From Bradyrhizobium frederickii (GTDB taxonomy: Bacteria > Pseudomonadota > Alphaproteobacteria > Rhizobiales > Xanthobacteraceae): DNA of 64,000 bases. A model generated the notes under the pieces. That model was given only the letters and a program-made list of their open reading frames with translations. It had not been told where the DNA came from and searched no databases. Shown in pieces: positions 16,471 through 25,973 of the stretch. Position numbers and translations under genes: made by a program. Position 1 is the stretch's first letter. Each line of letters opens with the position of its first letter. The stretch covers positions 62,001 to 126,000 of the forward strand of contig NZ_SPQS01000013.1 in NCBI RefSeq assembly GCF_004570865.1. Direction: 5' to 3'.

Positions 16471-17814
16471 ATGCGCGCGACTTTTCTCAGCACCGTCGCA
16501 ACGATCGTTCTCACCGCGAGCGCAGAGCGAAGGTGAATTCCCGGCCAAGCTCGCCGGCCACGTGGTGATGCCGGCCGAGTCGTTCATCGACGCGCCGGCT
16601 GACGCCCCCGCCGATCTCAAGACCCCAGGCAAATATACCACCGGCAAGCGGGTCGACGCGCTTGGCACCGTGATGGGCAAGTCCTACGAGCGTCCCACCG
16701 GCGTGTCGCTGCCGTTCAAGGGCCAGCCGCTCCAGGGCATTCGGGCATCAAGACCATGCCCGACGGCAGCTTCTGGGTCATCACCGACAACGGCATGGGC
16801 GCGCGCGCCAACTCGCCGGACTCGATGCTGTATTTGAACCGTTACAAGATGGATTGGGCCAGCGGCAAGATCGAGCGACAGGAGACCATCTTCCTGCACG
16901 ACCCCGACAAGAAGGTGCCCTTCCGCATCGTGCATGAGGATACCCAGAAGCGCTATCTCACCGGCTCCGATTTCGACACCGAAGGCTTCCAGATCGTCGG
17001 CGACACCTTCTGGATCGGCGACGAGTTCGGCCCCTATATCCTGAAGGCTGACAAGTCGGGCAAGATCCTCGGCGTGTTCGACACGGTTGCCGACGGCAAG
17101 CCGGTGCGCTCGCCGGACAATTGGGCCGTCGCGACGCCGGGTGCGCCGGGTGCGACCTACACCAACGTCAACCTCCGCCGCTCCAAGGGCTATGAGGGCT
17201 TCGCCTCGTCGAAAGACGGCAAATTCCTCTATGGCCTGCTCGAGGGACCGCTGTGGGATGCCGAGAAGAAGGACTGGGAAAAGGTCGACGGCAAGGAAGC
17301 CGCCCGCATTCTCGAATTCGACGTCGCCGCGGAGAAGTTCACCGGTCGCTCCTGGCAGTATGTGTTCGAGCAGAACGGCAACGCGATCGGCGACTTCAAC
17401 ATGATCGATCAGGCCTCCGGCCTCATCATCGAGCGCGACAACGGCGAAGGCACGGCCGACAAGGCCTGTCCGCAAGGCACCCGCGGCGAGAACTGCTTCC
17501 CAGATCTCGCCAAGTTCAAGCGCGTCTACAAGATCGAGCTCACCGACGCCAATGTCGGCAAGCCCGTGCGCAAGATCGGCTATATCGACCTTATGAAGAT
17601 CAAGGATCCCGACAAGAAGGCGCGGAAGCCGCTCAACGATGGCGTTTACACCTTCCCGTTCTTCACCATCGAGAACGTCGATCGCGTCGACGACAGCCAC
17701 ATCATCGTCGGCAACGACAACAACCTGCCGTTCTCCTCCAGCCGCGATCCCAACAAGGCCGACGACAACGAGTTCGTGCTGCTCGAAGTCGCGGACTTCC
17801 TGAAGGCGAAGTAG
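16471..17814 (+). pseudogene. Esterase-like activity of phytase family protein, two frameshifts
   Basis: Together the segments would encode a ~445-residue exported protein of the phytase-like esterase family. The signal peptide (MRATFLSTVATIVLTASA) is read in one frame from 16471. The segment QSEGEFPAKLAGHVVMPAESF to KGQPLQG follows in the +1 frame from about 16520. From about 16741 the frame returns to the first with SGIKTMPDGSFWVITDNGMGARANSPDSM. The rest is intact and typical (DFDTEGFQIVGDTFWIGDEFGPYIL, YEGFASSKDGKFLYGLLEGP). Near 16741 one T seems missing in CAGGGCATTCGGGC. This is either a genuine pseudogene or two sequencing errors; the preserved downstream codons favour a recent event or error. 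Confidence 0.75.
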
Positions 17815-17819
17815 GACGA

Positions 17820-17870
17820 GGTCTCTCCTCTCCCTCTCCCCACCTGCGGGGAGAGGGCTGGGCCTCATCC
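17820..17870. repeat. CTCTCCC/GGGAGAGG hairpin repeat, copy a
   Basis: CTCTCCCTCTCCCC, a short loop and GGGGAGAGGG make a stem just after a stop codon. Related blocks lie at 26780-26891 and 51429-51570. It may function as a terminator, though no T-run follows. Confidence 0.6.
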
Positions 17871-17872
17871 CC

Positions 17873-17952
17873 CGTCGTTGTGAGCGCAGCGAAGCAATCC
17901 AGAATCTTTCCGCGGAGACAGTCTGGATTGCTTCGCTGCGCTCGCAATGACG
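17873..17952. repeat. Dispersed repeat (GCGAAGCAATCCAG type), copy b
   Basis: The arms GAGCGCAGCGAAGCAATCCAG and CTGGATTGCTTCGCTGCGCTC are nearly perfect inverses around ATCTTTCCGCGGAGA. The core is shared with the copy at 53326-53411. Confidence 0.8.
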
Positions 17953-18049
17953 GGGACAGAACTTCAGTCCTACACTCTCAATGAGGTCGCGGAGACAACC
18001 CCTCGCACCCTTTACACGTCAGACCGTGAATGGGTGTGAGCGAGCATCC

Positions 18050-18880
18050 TCACCTCACCGTAAACTCCACCGGAATCGTAAAGCTCATGGCACCGTTCTT
18101 GATCTCGTCCGGCACCGGCGGAAACGGCGAGGCCTGGCGGACCATCGCCATGGCCTGGGTGTCGAAGGCAGCGACGCCGGATGAGCCGGCAAGGCGGCTG
18201 GACGTGACCTGCCCGCTGCGGCTAACGGTGAAGCTCAGCCTGGCGACGCCGCGCTGGCCGCCGCCGCCGGCAGGATAGGAGTGAAAGCGCATCAGGTGGG
18301 CGCGGACTCGTTGATTGTAGGATGCGATCACCGAGGCCAGCGCGCCGGCGCTCTGGGCCGACGCCATCGGCGCCTCACGCTCGGCGCGCGGCGGTGCGCT
18401 GGTGCGCGGCGCGGGCGTCGCCTCCGACGGCTTCCTGGCTTCGCGGCGAACCACCTTGGGCTTTGCGGGCGCGGGTTTTTCGAGCGGTACGATCTTCGCA
18501 GGCTCCGGCCTGGCCGGCGTCGGCTCCAACTTCTGCTCCGGCGGGGCCACGACATCAGGCTTGTCCTGCGGCGGCGTCGGCGCGATGGTCTCCTCGACGG
18601 TCTGCTGCTGCACTGGCTCCGGCGGCGATGCGTCGGCTTCCTGCATCACCGGCCCTGGTGCGACGTCATCCTGCGTCGATTGCGGCGCCGAGGTCAGCGG
18701 CGCCATATCGACCATGATCGCCGGCAGGCTGACGCCCTGCTCCGGTTGCGACCTCTGCCAATTCATCGCAAGCAGCACGGCAGCCACATGCAACATCACG
18801 ATCGCGGCCGCCGAGAGGCTCCAGCGCGCCGTTTCACGCTCGCCGAGCGGCTCGTGCAGAGCAAAGGCGTTCGCGGCCAT
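18050..18880 (-). CDS. tonB: TonB energy-transducing protein
   Basis: A 276-residue protein that passes proton-motive energy from ExbBD to outer-membrane receptors. It has an N-terminal membrane helix (SLSAAAIVMLHVAAVLLAMNW), a long Pro/Glu/Lys-rich periplasmic spacer (residues ~60-170), and a TonB C-terminal domain (YPAGGGGQRGVARLSFTVSRSG, FPPVPDEIKNG). It is the last gene of hmuR-hmuQ-hutX-exbB-exbD-tonB. Its ATG overlaps the exbD stop by one base (TGATG), so translation is probably coupled. The local partner should be HmuR. Confidence 0.93.
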   Translation of the reverse strand: MAANAFALHEPLGERETARWSLSAAAIVMLHVAAVLLAMNWQRSQPEQGVSLPAIMVDMAPLTSAPQSTQDDVAPGPVMQEADASPPEPVQQQTVEETIAPTPPQDKPDVVAPPEQKLEPTPARPEPAKIVPLEKPAPAKPKVVRREARKPSEATPAPRTSAPPRAEREAPMASAQSAGALASVIASYNQRVRAHLMRFHSYPAGGGGQRGVARLSFTVSRSGQVTSSRLAGSSGVAAFDTQAMAMVRQASPFPPVPDEIKNGAMSFTIPVEFTVR

Positions 18881-19326
18881 CAGCTGCGTCCGTCGAGGCC
18901 GACCAGCGCGACCTTGAGATAGCCGGCATTGCGCAAGGCGTTCATCACCTCCATCAGGTCGCCATAGGAGACGGCCTTGTCGGCGCGCAGATAGATGCGC
19001 TCGTCCTTGCGGCCTTTGGTGGCGGCATCGAGCGAGGTGCTGAGCGCCTCGCGGGCGACGACATCCTCGCCGACCGCGACGGACAGGTCCGGCTTGACGG
19101 TGACGAAGACCGGCTTGTCCGGTCGCGGCGCCGGCTCGGCCGCGGTGGCCGGCAGATCGACCCCGATGTCGACGGTGGCAAGCGGAGCGGCCACCATGAA
19201 GATGATGAGGAGCACCAGCATCACGTCGATGAACGGCGTGACGTTGATCTCATGGGTGACGTCGAGATCGTCAAGGTCGCCGCGCTTGCGCGGCGATCCG
19301 GAGTGCGTACCGAGCTTCGCGGCCAT
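18880..19326 (-). CDS. exbD: Biopolymer transport protein ExbD
   Basis: A 148-residue subunit of the TonB motor. It has one membrane helix with the essential Asp in INVTPFIDVMLVLLIIFMVA, then a periplasmic domain (PVFVTVKPDLSVAVGEDVV, IYLRADKAVSYGDLMEVMNALR). It lies 4 bp after exbB and overlaps tonB by a base, so the three genes form one transcription unit within the heme locus. Confidence 0.96.
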   Translation of the reverse strand: MAAKLGTHSGSPRKRGDLDDLDVTHEINVTPFIDVMLVLLIIFMVAAPLATVDIGVDLPATAAEPAPRPDKPVFVTVKPDLSVAVGEDVVAREALSTSLDAATKGRKDERIYLRADKAVSYGDLMEVMNALRNAGYLKVALVGLDGRS

Positions 19327-19330
19327 GGCT

Positions 19331-20107
<777 letters not shown>

Positions 20108-20134
20108 CCCGGTCTCCCGACAGGTTGAAGCGAA

Positions 20135-20644
20135 CTAGAGCGCTGGTGCGATTCGGTCCGCAAGCTGGCGGAACCGCGCCAGTTGATCCGCCCGCAGCGC
20201 CCTTGTCTCGTCGCGGCCGACGAACACCTTGAACATGATGCCGCCGTCGGCGTTCACGAACGCGACGAAGGCCGAGGTCTTGCCCATGAAGGGTCGCTCG
20301 ACGAAGGCAATTGCCGCGCAACGTTCGTGGCGGAGATGGCCGTGCAGGCCCTTCGGCTGCATCAGGTTGAAATAGCCGCGACCGATCTCGCCGGCAGGAA
20401 TGGCGCCGGTGAATTCGAAGATCGCATCATCCGTGTGCACGATCAGCGTGACCTCGCCCCATTCCGCGATGTCGTGCATGACGGCGGCAAAGTGCTCGCC
20501 GCCACCGATGCGCACCATGGATGATGGCAGCGCCTCGACCACCGCGCGCGGGGTGACGTTGCGCTCACGCGCCACGTCCTCGATCACCGCGCCGGGATTG
20601 TCGGCCATATAGGCCCTGAGATCGGCGAGATCCGTGCTCAACAT
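20135..20644 (-). CDS. hutX: Heme utilisation cytosolic carrier HutX
   Basis: A 169-residue protein of the HutX/HuvX heme-carrier family, which takes imported heme in the cytosol and hands it on to degrading enzymes. Visible signs are the N-terminal helix ADNPGAVIEDVARERNVTPRAVVEAL, the EWGEVTLIVHTDDAIFEFTGAIP region, and the C-terminal FVNADGGIMFKVFVGRDE. It follows the heme oxygenase gene by 27 bp in the hmuR operon, consistent with transfer of heme to that enzyme. Confidence 0.9.
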   Translation of the reverse strand: MLSTDLADLRAYMADNPGAVIEDVARERNVTPRAVVEALPSSMVRIGGGEHFAAVMHDIAEWGEVTLIVHTDDAIFEFTGAIPAGEIGRGYFNLMQPKGLHGHLRHERCAAIAFVERPFMGKTSAFVAFVNADGGIMFKVFVGRDETRALRADQLARFRQLADRIAPAL

Positions 20645-20671
20645 GTCCGGCTCCTCTGGTGCGCCACTGCC

Positions 20672-21004
20672 TCAGGCCGCCGCTGCCTTGCGCTCACTCT
20701 GGATTACCTCGAAGCCCTCGAACTTGGGGTGACCGAGATACAGGCTCTCGCCGGTCCTGTTGTCGGCACGGGCATGGGCGCGGCGGAACTCCTCGGAGCG
20801 CGTCCAGGCCTCGAACGCGGCCTTGTCGACCCAACTGGTGTGCGACGAATAGAGCGTGTGGTCCTCGGCTTCCGGTCCCTTCAACAGATGAAACTCGACG
20901 AAGCCCGGCATGCTGCCGAGATAGGATTCGCGCGTAGCCCAGACGGTCTCGAACGCGGTCTCCGCGCCCTTCTTCACCTGGAAACGATTCATAGCGATGA
21001 ACAT
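20672..21004 (-). CDS. hmuQ: IsdG-type heme-degrading monooxygenase (HmuQ-like)
   Basis: A 110-residue cytosolic enzyme that opens the heme ring and frees iron. The IsdG/IsdI catalytic triad can be placed exactly: Asn6 in MFIAMNRFQV, Trp67 in FEAWTRSEEF, and His77 in RRAHARA. The length and dimeric alpha-beta barrel pattern also fit. Bradyrhizobium japonicum is known to carry two such enzymes, HmuQ and HmuD. The position inside the hmu locus favours HmuQ, but the paralogue cannot be excluded. It follows hmuR by 100 bp. Confidence 0.88.
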   Translation of the reverse strand: MFIAMNRFQVKKGAETAFETVWATRESYLGSMPGFVEFHLLKGPEAEDHTLYSSHTSWVDKAAFEAWTRSEEFRRAHARADNRTGESLYLGHPKFEGFEVIQSERKAAAA

Positions 21005-21104
21005 GAAAGTCTCTCCTTCTGATCAAAATGAAACGCACCGAAGCCGCGCTGGAGCATCAGCACGGCCCGGCGGAGATGTTTGTGCTATTGCGACGCGCCG
21101 TCCC

Positions 21105-23450
21105 TTACGCACCTCCAAAGTGGATCTTCATGCCGGCCTTGTAGACCCTGCCCGGTCCCGGGCTCGACCACAGCACGTCGTTCTGCGTGGTGCCGTCGGT
21201 CGAGCTGCCGGGAATGGCGTAAGGCCGGTAATACTGGTTCAGGAGATTGTCGATCGAGGCCGTGAACACGATGTCCCTGGTCGCATTGTAGGTCAGGTAC
21301 AGGTTGACCAGTTCGTAGCCGGTTGCAGGCAGATAGCCGGCGGGAACGTCCTTGTTGGCCCCGAACGAGGCCCACTGCGCCGACAGGATCAGGGCGCGAT
21401 CGAGCAGGCGGACACCGCCGGTCGTGACGACCTTGCGCGGGGTGATGGTTGCAAGCCCGATATTGGTGGCGACGTTCTTGCCCTGGATGTAGTGACCGGC
21501 GACGCCGATGAACCAATTACCGGCATCGTACATCGTCTCCGCCTCGAAGCCCTGGATACGGGCCTGCGCGATGTTCTGGTACTGGTAGTACTGGCTGGAC
21601 GAGCCGAACCCCGTCGGCACCGGCGTCGAGGCGACGAGGTCGATGTAGTCGCTGACATCGTTGCGGAACAGATTGATCTTGCCACGGAACGAGTCATTGG
21701 CACTGAAGATGCTGTCGTATTTCAGGTTGAAGCCGACTTCCTTGTTCCTGCCGACCTCAGGACGCAGGTTCGCGTTGGGCAGGAAGCAGAACAGGCCGGT
21801 GGTGCCGCCTGGACAGGGGAAGAGAGCCGGCCCGCCGCCGGTCGCGTGCGCGCCCGAGATCACCGTCTCGGTGATCGACGGAGCGCGATAGCCTTCGGCA
21901 TAGCTCACATAGGGCTGGAAGCCCGGGACCGGCGTGACGCCGAGGGTGATCTTCGGCGAGAAGCGGTCGCCGCCGGCATGCGTCTTGCCAGAATCGAGGT
22001 CATAGCGGTCATAGCGGATCGCGCTCACCGCCTCGAACCAGGTGCTGTAGTTCTGCTTCAGCTGAAGGAAACCGCCCGACACGGTGCGGATGCCGCTCGG
22101 CGTCGTGATGTTGGAATTGCCGCGGCTATCGGTCGTGATCACGTCATCCTGGAAGGCGTCGATACCCCAGGTGACGGCGTTGCGCCAATCGCCCACGTTG
22201 AAGCGCGTGGTGTTGTTGACGTCGATGCCGTAGGTATTGAGGACATAGCCGCGCTGGTCGCCGACGCAGCCCGAGACGTTGTTGCCGAACCCGCCGTTGC
22301 AATAGGCCGACGGCATCGTGCCGTAATGGTAGGTCTTGGTCTGGTCGTTATCGGTGCGATTGCCATAGACCGACATGTGCCAGTCGAACAGATTGTCGCT
22401 CGGGAGCGAATAATTCCAGGTCACGGTGCCGGTGTAGTTCTTGGTATCGGACGCATAGACCGATGAGCCGCGATTCAGGGCAATCAGCGCTGGGGTGGTG
22501 GTCGGACCGCGATTGAACTGACCGATATCGTATTGGTAATCCTGGAAGACAGCGCCCAACTTGACCTCGTGACCGAGCGCCGGCCGCACGGTGAGCTTCA
22601 TCAGCCCGCTCTCGACCTGATTGCCGGTGTTGCCGATCTCAGTGCCGTTGCCGTCCTTGTAGTTGCCTTGCGTGCGGTAGACCGCGCCGCCGAAGATATC
22701 GACGTCGGGTGTGGCGCGGACGCCGCCGAACACCGAGCCGAGACCACGATTGTTGTTGGACCCGTAAGAACCGGAGAGATCGACGCCCCAGCGTTCGCCG
22801 GGACGCAGCACGTCATTGATGTCCTTGGTGCGGAACGAGACCAGGCCGCCGATCGCGCCGGAGCCGTAGATGTTGGCGGTCGGCCCGCGCACGACATCGA
22901 CGCCGCCGATCAATTCAGGGTCGAGGAAGAAGGAGCCGTTGGCATTGTGGCCGGTGCGCTGGTAGTTCTGCCGGGCGCCATCGACGACGACAGCGACGCG
23001 GCCGAAATCCTGCAGGCCGCGGATGTTGATGACCGTTGCGGGATCGTCGCCGCGCTCCTGGAACGACACGCCGGGTACCGCATAGAAGATGCCCGACAGC
23101 CGGTTCGGCTGGATCCCCTGGATCTGGTCGAGCGAAATCGAGCTGACCGGCGCGAGCGCATCGATCGCGCGCTCCTTGGTCTTGGTTGCGGCGACCGTGA
23201 TGGTGTCGAGCACCTGCACCGGCGCCGTGCTGCCGGCCTGGGCGCGAGCGTTCAGGATTTCAGGCGTTGGCTGCTGCGCGACTTGCGGCTTTGACGGCTT
23301 GCGTTTGGCCTGTTTCGGCCGTTCCGTAGACGCGTTTTCGGACAGCGGCGATGCAGTCTGCGCGAGACCGCTCTCCGTCATCACTGCCGCAAATGAAACC
23401 ACCGACGCGCCCAAAATCAGGGCGCGCGAATACCTAGCCCCGTCAGCCAT
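21105..23450 (-). CDS. hmuR: TonB-dependent heme/hemoglobin receptor HmuR
   Basis: A 781-residue outer-membrane receptor that takes up heme with TonB energy. A signal peptide (residues ~1-30), a linker, and the plug domain are present (ERAIDALAPVSSISLDQIQGIQPNRLSGIFYAVPGVSFQERGDDPATVINIRGLQDFGRVAVVVDGARQ is shown only by its position, ~85-150). The heme-receptor FRAP/NPNL signature appears as YAEGYRAPSITE and LPNANLRPE. A barrel follows to the C-terminus, which ends in FGGA after a beta-strand. The ATG at 23450 is chosen; a GTG six codons upstream is also open. It heads the minus-strand heme operon. Confidence 0.93.
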   Translation of the reverse strand: MADGARYSRALILGASVVSFAAVMTESGLAQTASPLSENASTERPKQAKRKPSKPQVAQQPTPEILNARAQAGSTAPVQVLDTITVAATKTKERAIDALAPVSSISLDQIQGIQPNRLSGIFYAVPGVSFQERGDDPATVINIRGLQDFGRVAVVVDGARQNYQRTGHNANGSFFLDPELIGGVDVVRGPTANIYGSGAIGGLVSFRTKDINDVLRPGERWGVDLSGSYGSNNNRGLGSVFGGVRATPDVDIFGGAVYRTQGNYKDGNGTEIGNTGNQVESGLMKLTVRPALGHEVKLGAVFQDYQYDIGQFNRGPTTTPALIALNRGSSVYASDTKNYTGTVTWNYSLPSDNLFDWHMSVYGNRTDNDQTKTYHYGTMPSAYCNGGFGNNVSGCVGDQRGYVLNTYGIDVNNTTRFNVGDWRNAVTWGIDAFQDDVITTDSRGNSNITTPSGIRTVSGGFLQLKQNYSTWFEAVSAIRYDRYDLDSGKTHAGGDRFSPKITLGVTPVPGFQPYVSYAEGYRAPSITETVISGAHATGGGPALFPCPGGTTGLFCFLPNANLRPEVGRNKEVGFNLKYDSIFSANDSFRGKINLFRNDVSDYIDLVASTPVPTGFGSSSQYYQYQNIAQARIQGFEAETMYDAGNWFIGVAGHYIQGKNVATNIGLATITPRKVVTTGGVRLLDRALILSAQWASFGANKDVPAGYLPATGYELVNLYLTYNATRDIVFTASIDNLLNQYYRPYAIPGSSTDGTTQNDVLWSSPGPGRVYKAGMKIHFGGA

Positions 23451-23616
23451 ATCAGCCCCAGCCTGCACTTCACTTCAAAATTTGGAATCTTCTGGCTGGC
23501 TGGCGTGCGTTCGCAACGCGAACGGCTGGCTGGCTGACTTCTCAAGTCGCGCGGGCATGTTCCCCACCGCCATAATTGGTTACGTGGCAACACCCTGACG
23601 GTCAATGACATCAGGT

Positions 23617-23643
23617 TGCAGTTTATATCGATTGTAAATTGCA
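23617..23643. promoter_or_regulatory. Candidate iron/heme-responsive operator between hmuR and hemP
   Basis: A 27-bp imperfect dyad has outer arms TGCA/TGCA and inner arms TTTA/TAAA (TGCAGTTTA ... TAAATTGCA). It sits between the divergent hmuR (start 23450) and hemP (start 23719). Bradyrhizobial hmu genes are known to be controlled through an iron control element bound by Irr. This dyad is the only strong candidate here, though I cannot score it against the consensus. Confidence 0.5.
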
Positions 23644-23718
23644 GCCGTTGGAATGCGCTCGGTGCCGCCTATACAAACAAGCAGCACTCCAAGGTTTCGA
23701 AGGCGCATCACACTTCAC

Positions 23719-23925
23719 ATGTCAGCAACGTCCGCAGACAACGACGGCGACGCGGCGGGGGCAGCAGGAAGCTCTTCTGCGACAACGAGAACCCTGACCA
23801 TGCGAGGCGGCCAGATCGACAGCCGCGAGCTGTTCGCGGCCGCCCGCGAGATCATCATTGCGCATGGCGAAGACAGCTATCGGCTTCGGCTGACCTCGCA
23901 GAACAAGCTGATCCTGACGAAGTAA
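23719..23925 (+). CDS. hemP: Hemin uptake protein HemP
   Basis: A 68-residue HemP-family protein. The family core is clear in the second half: GGQIDSRELFAAAREIIIAH, then YRLRLTSQNKLILTK. HemP is usually found next to heme transport genes; in some rhizobia it acts as a regulator of heme-receptor expression. The ATG at 23719 is used, since the reading frame upstream has no family character. It is followed 6 bp later by hmuT, so hemP-hmuTUV form an operon divergent from hmuR. Confidence 0.88.
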   Translation: MSATSADNDGDAAGAAGSSSATTRTLTMRGGQIDSRELFAAAREIIIAHGEDSYRLRLTSQNKLILTK

Positions 23926-23931
23926 TCTGCA

Positions 23932-24885
23932 ATGGCATTTTGTCGCATCCTCGCCAACCTCCTGCTCTGCAGCGGAATCGCGCTCGCGCCGGCCGCGCAC
24001 GCCGCGGGCATCACCGTGCATGACGCGCGCAATCGCGAGATCAATGTTGCAGACGTCGCGCGCACGGTCTCGATCGGCGGCGCCATCACCGAGATCCTCT
24101 ATGCGCTCGGGCTCGAGAGCCGGCTGGTCGGCGTCGACACCACGAGCCTTTATCCGGCGGCAGCGCTGCAGGACAAACCCAATGTCGGCTACATGCGCCA
24201 GATCTCCGCCGAGGGCGTGCTGGGCCTCAATCCGACCCTGATCCTGGCGATCCAGGGCTCGGGTCCGCGCGAGACCATGGACATCCTGGAGACAGCGAAG
24301 GTGCCGTTGGTGCTGGTGCCCGACACTTTCTCCGAGGCCGGCCTGATCGAGAAGATCAAACTGGTCGGTCACGCCATGGGCGTCGACGCGCGCGCCGCGT
24401 GCCTGAGCGCCGCGGTCAGCGCCGATTTTGCGCAACTCCGCGCCCTGCGTGCCAAGGTGACCAGGCCGGTGCGCGTGATGTTCGTGATGTCGCTGCAGAA
24501 CGGGAGAGCGCTGGTAGCCGGCCGCAAGACTGCGGCCGAGGAGATCATCCAGCTCGCCGGCGCCGCCAATGCCATCGACGATTTCGACGGCTACAAGATC
24601 ATCGGCGACGAGGCGATCGCGGCGGCAAGACCTGACGTCGCGCTGTCGATCGAACGCGGCAAGGACCCGGTCCAGGCCGAGGCGATCTATGCCCATCCCG
24701 GGTTTGCGCTGACGCCGGTCGCGGCCAACAAGAGCTTCATCGCCATGGACGGGCTCTATTTGCTCGGCTTCGGACCCCGGACGGCGGCAGCGGCCCGCGA
24801 TCTTTCCACAAGACTCTATCCAGCGTTGGCCGAACGGGGCGACGGATTCACGTCGGCGCTGTCGGCAGCGAATTGCCGGCAATGA
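23932..24885 (+). CDS. hmuT: Heme ABC transporter substrate-binding protein HmuT
   Basis: A 317-residue periplasmic heme-binding protein. A signal peptide ends at AAHAAG (about residue 25). The fold signs are VSIGGAITEILYALGLESRLVGVDTTSLYP, VGYMRQISAEGVLGLNPTLILAIQG and FVMSLQNGRALVAGRKTAAEEIIQLAGAANA. It delivers heme to HmuUV. Its stop overlaps the hmuU start (ATGA). Confidence 0.93.
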   Translation: MAFCRILANLLLCSGIALAPAAHAAGITVHDARNREINVADVARTVSIGGAITEILYALGLESRLVGVDTTSLYPAAALQDKPNVGYMRQISAEGVLGLNPTLILAIQGSGPRETMDILETAKVPLVLVPDTFSEAGLIEKIKLVGHAMGVDARAACLSAAVSADFAQLRALRAKVTRPVRVMFVMSLQNGRALVAGRKTAAEEIIQLAGAANAIDDFDGYKIIGDEAIAAARPDVALSIERGKDPVQAEAIYAHPGFALTPVAANKSFIAMDGLYLLGFGPRTAAAARDLSTRLYPALAERGDGFTSALSAANCRQ

Positions 24886-25973
24886 GCGTGGCAGTCGAGA
24901 CTGGAGCGCGCAGCCCGGAACGACACGCCGGCGCGAGGCGGCCGTCTACATCATTAGCGATCCTGCTCCTGATCGCGGTGCTCGCGGTCACCGCGATCGT
25001 CGCGCTGACGCTCGGCGCCGCCGGCATCCCCCTCTCCCGCCTGCCTGCCGCACTCGGACTGTCAGGCGAAAGCACGGCCATGACCGCCCGCGACCAGCTC
25101 GTGCTATGGTCGATCCGCGTCCCCCGGATCGCGGCGGCCGCGATGATCGGCGGCCTGCTCGCCGCGGCCGGCGCGATCATGCAAGGACTGTTTCGTAACC
25201 CGCTCGCCGATCCTGCGCTGGTCGGCGTCTCCAGTGGCGGCGCGCTCGCAGCCGCAAGCGCGATCGTCTTCACCGATTCGCGCTTCGGCGAGACGCTGCG
25301 CTTCCTCCAGGCCGAGCTGCTGCCGCTCGCTGCATTCGCGGGATCCTTGGCCACGACCGCAATCCTCTACGGCATCTCGAGCCGTTCGGGGCGCACCTCG
25401 ATCGCGATTTTCCTGCTCGCCGGCGTCGCCATCACCGCCATCGCCAATGCCGGCATCGGGCTTCTGGTCTTCGTCGCCGACGACCGCCAGCTCCGCGACA
25501 TCACGTTCTGGATGCTGGGCTCGATGAGCGGCGTGACCTGGACTAAAGCCGCCCTGCTCGCACCGGTCCTCGTCATCGGGCTCGGCGCCTGCACCTTCAT
25601 CGCGCGCGGCCTCGATCTCCTGGTGCTCGGCGAGGCCGACGCCTTTCACGGCGGGGTCGATGTCGAGCGTCTGAAGCGGATCTCGATCGTCATGGTCTCC
25701 GCCATGACCGGCGTCGCCGTATCGATCAGCGGCGTCATCGGCTTCGTCGGCATCGTCGTGCCGCATCTGCTCCGCCTCGTCATCGGACCCGCGCATCGGC
25801 TGCTGCTGCCGGCCTCGGTGCTGCTCGGCGCGATCTTGATGGTCGGCGCCGACACCCTGGCGCGCACGATCGTTGCGCCGGCGGAGATGCCGATCGGCAT
25901 CCTGACCGCGGCGGTCGGCGCGCCGGTCTTCCTCTTCATCCTGCTGCGGCAGCGCGGGCTCGCCTCGCTATGA
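24882..25973 (+). CDS. hmuU: Heme ABC transporter permease HmuU
   Basis: A 363-residue FecCD-family inner-membrane permease with about ten helices. Clear family blocks are LWSIRVPRIAAAAMIGGLLAAAGAIMQGLFRNPLADPALVGVSSGGALAA, shown here by position (~72-120), and GVIGFVGIVVPHLLRLVIGPAHR, with the final helix before QRGLASL. The ATG at 24882 overlaps hmuT, and the end overlaps hmuV by ATGA, so translation of all three is likely coupled. Confidence 0.95.
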   Translation: MSVAVETGARSPERHAGARRPSTSLAILLLIAVLAVTAIVALTLGAAGIPLSRLPAALGLSGESTAMTARDQLVLWSIRVPRIAAAAMIGGLLAAAGAIMQGLFRNPLADPALVGVSSGGALAAASAIVFTDSRFGETLRFLQAELLPLAAFAGSLATTAILYGISSRSGRTSIAIFLLAGVAITAIANAGIGLLVFVADDRQLRDITFWMLGSMSGVTWTKAALLAPVLVIGLGACTFIARGLDLLVLGEADAFHGGVDVERLKRISIVMVSAMTGVAVSISGVIGFVGIVVPHLLRLVIGPAHRLLLPASVLLGAILMVGADTLARTIVAPAEMPIGILTAAVGAPVFLFILLRQRGLASL

